DNA of 6,106 bases from Actinomycetota bacterium (GTDB lineage: Bacteria > Actinomycetota > Acidimicrobiia > Acidimicrobiales > Ilumatobacteraceae). Numbering within the stretch: position 1 is the stretch's first letter; the number at the start of each line of letters is the position of its first letter. Shown piece by piece: positions 5,027 to 6,106 of the stretch. The DNA is taken from positions 1-6,106 of the forward strand of contig JAPKZT010000103.1 of assembly GCA_026393655.1 (NCBI GenBank), written 5' to 3'. The translations under genes were made by a program, and so were the position numbers. The notes beneath the pieces were generated by a model that was given only the letters and a program-made list of their open reading frames with translations, was not told the DNA's origin and made no database searches.

Positions 5027-5998
5027 ATGACCGTTGCTGCTCCACTACCTGAAGAACTTGAAATCACAATTGAGAATCAAGCGCTAAGCGAGACTGCAGA
5101 AAACTCAAAAGCTGTGCGCAGCGAGCAGGTTCGTGGTGAGAATTTGGTTGCCGCAAAATATTGGGGCGACATACAGTGGCGAATTATCGCGACATTCATT
5201 ATGTTCAGCATTTGTTGGTGTGGTGTAATTTTTCTTGGCCTAAACCAGGTTTTGCCGTTGTGGCTATGTCTCATTGTTAACTCAGTTTTTGCATCAACTT
5301 TTTACATGCCGTTACACGAGGCAGCGCATAAAAATATTTGGGGCAAGCGCACTACAAGTCGCTGGGTCGAAGATGCAATCGGCAAAGCCTGCTCAATCCC
5401 CACTGGGATAAATTTTTCATCTCATCGTGCGGGGCACATGAGACATCATGCATTCACTAACGACCCTGCGCGTGACCCAGACCACTTCACCGATGGTCGC
5501 CTTAGTGAGTTACCTTTGAAGTTTTATGGGATGACGATGGTTTATTCGTTCTTGCCGTTCTTTGCGCTGATCAAGCCACTTCGAGTTCTACTTCCTAAAG
5601 ACATGAGGCGTTTACTCAATGACCGTCAGGCGAGCAAGAGCGAAGGCAAGGCACAAATTCGTTTCTGGTTGCTCTCAACAATATTTTTGGTCGTATGTTT
5701 CGCGACCGGGCACGGCGTTGAAGCTTTGATGTTGTGGTGGTTGCCGGCACGACTGCAATTGATGTGGTTGAATCCGGCAAATGAGACAACTCGTTACCGA
5801 CACACGCGAGTCGCAGTATTTCTTGGCTCACGAGTGTTGATTCGCGGTCACGATCATCACGCGATGCATCATCTATTTCCACGTGTGCCGCACTATCGCT
5901 TGAAGGCACTCTGGAAAGAACTCGCACCTGAATTAGTGCAACAGGGCGTTCGCGCCGAAGGCCGAGCTGTCGGCGCAACTAGCCCAGTCGTCTGGTAA
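5027..5998 (+). CDS. Membrane fatty-acid desaturase/hydroxylase family protein (three His boxes)
   Basis: This 323-residue integral membrane di-iron oxygenase belongs to the PF00487-like family. Box 1 is HEAAH (97-101); box 2 is HRAGHMRHH (133-141, core HMRHH); box 3 is HHAMHHLFPRVPHYRL (277-292, core HAMHH). All eight core histidines are present, so it should bind the di-iron site and use O2 to desaturate or hydroxylate a lipid. Hydrophobic helices lie at about 50-71, 76-95, 168-188, 211-230 and 232-250. The first 45 residues form an acidic, soluble extension. The element TNDPARDPDHF (144-154) after box 2 is reminiscent of carotenoid hydroxylase-like (CrtR) members as well as acyl desaturases, so the substrate is open. 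It follows tetR by 9 bases and ends 5 bases from the convergent heliorhodopsin stop. The family is certain; the reaction is not. Confidence 0.9.
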   Translation: MTVAAPLPEELEITIENQALSETAENSKAVRSEQVRGENLVAAKYWGDIQWRIIATFIMFSICWCGVIFLGLNQVLPLWLCLIVNSVFASTFYMPLHEAAHKNIWGKRTTSRWVEDAIGKACSIPTGINFSSHRAGHMRHHAFTNDPARDPDHFTDGRLSELPLKFYGMTMVYSFLPFFALIKPLRVLLPKDMRRLLNDRQASKSEGKAQIRFWLLSTIFLVVCFATGHGVEALMLWWLPARLQLMWLNPANETTRYRHTRVAVFLGSRVLIRGHDHHAMHHLFPRVPHYRLKALWKELAPELVQQGVRAEGRAVGATSPVVW

Positions 5999-6003
5999 AA
6001 ATC

Positions 6004-6106
6004 TTACGAAGCGAGTGAGCCTGAGAAAACCTGCCAAGCAAGAATTGATTTCGCCACAAGACTAAGAATTATGTAACGACGTTCGCCATACACATAGTTC
6101 GCCCAT
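6004..6106 (-). CDS. Heliorhodopsin, C-terminal helix (partial, runs off the right edge)
   Basis: The minus strand enters at the edge and encodes 33 final residues, WANYVYGERR then YIILSLVAKSILAWQVFSGS and LAS, before a TAA at 6004-6006. This matches transmembrane helix 7 of heliorhodopsins, including the GER(x)YI entry and the S-L-V-A-K-S-x-L-A-W-Q-x-F-x-G-x-L signature. The lysine (codon 6049-6051) is the residue that binds retinal as a Schiff base. From memory, the tail of the founding actinobacterial protein 48C12 is nearly the same over this stretch. Heliorhodopsins are inverted in the membrane relative to type-1 rhodopsins and are generally thought to sense light or modulate partners rather than pump ions. 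The rest of the gene and its promoter lie outside the window. Its stop is 5 bp from the desaturase stop, and no hairpin terminator separates the two. Confidence 0.9.
   Translation of the reverse strand, partial: WANYVYGERRYIILSLVAKSILAWQVFSGSLAS

Noticed and set aside
5995..6007. Short palindrome GTAAAAATCTTAC spanning the desaturase and heliorhodopsin stops
   Set aside because: Only 4-bp AT-rich arms, formed largely by the two stop codons facing each other; not a credible terminator.

Overview
The window looks like chromosomal DNA from an actinobacterium, most plausibly one of the small-genome aquatic lineages (freshwater acI/acIV-like). Three things point that way. Base composition is near balanced by eye rather than strongly GC-rich. 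Genes are tightly packed with short gaps. Nearly every first-in-transcript gene has a TAnnnT hexamer ending 5 to 7 bases before its start codon and no Shine-Dalgarno sequence, the arrangement of leaderless transcripts common in Actinobacteria. The right edge holds the C-terminus of a heliorhodopsin, a family first described from an actinobacterial clone. The taxon is an inference; the promoter pattern and the rhodopsin tail are read directly from the sequence.

Layout, left to right. (1) The 5' part of an SRPBCC-fold gene leaves the left edge on the minus strand. (2) Divergent from it, a two-gene unit encodes a 57-residue helical protein and a nucleotidyltransferase-fold protein whose start overlaps the previous stop (ATGA). 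(3) A hairpin at 985-1005 separates this unit from a convergent EamA/DMT transporter on the minus strand. (4) Divergent from the transporter lie a VOC (glyoxalase-like) gene whose natural start position is an ATT codon, and then a small two-helix membrane protein. (5) A 14-helix DHA2-type MFS exporter (minus) and a TetR regulator (plus) diverge from a gap of about 32 bp holding two matching palindromes. (6) A three-histidine-box membrane desaturase/hydroxylase follows tetR on the plus strand. (7) The heliorhodopsin tail, on the minus strand, ends 5 bp from the desaturase stop.

How they may work together. The TetR protein very likely represses its own gene and the exporter through the paired palindromes. 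The desaturase can be read through from tetR but also has its own -10 hexamer overlapping the tetR stop codon. The desaturase has a TNDPxRDPDHF element after histidine box 2, which raises the possibility of a carotenoid rather than a fatty-acid substrate. That would be notable beside a retinal protein, but it remains a hypothesis. The other genes look like independent accessory or housekeeping functions. No rRNA, tRNA, CRISPR array or insertion sequence was seen.
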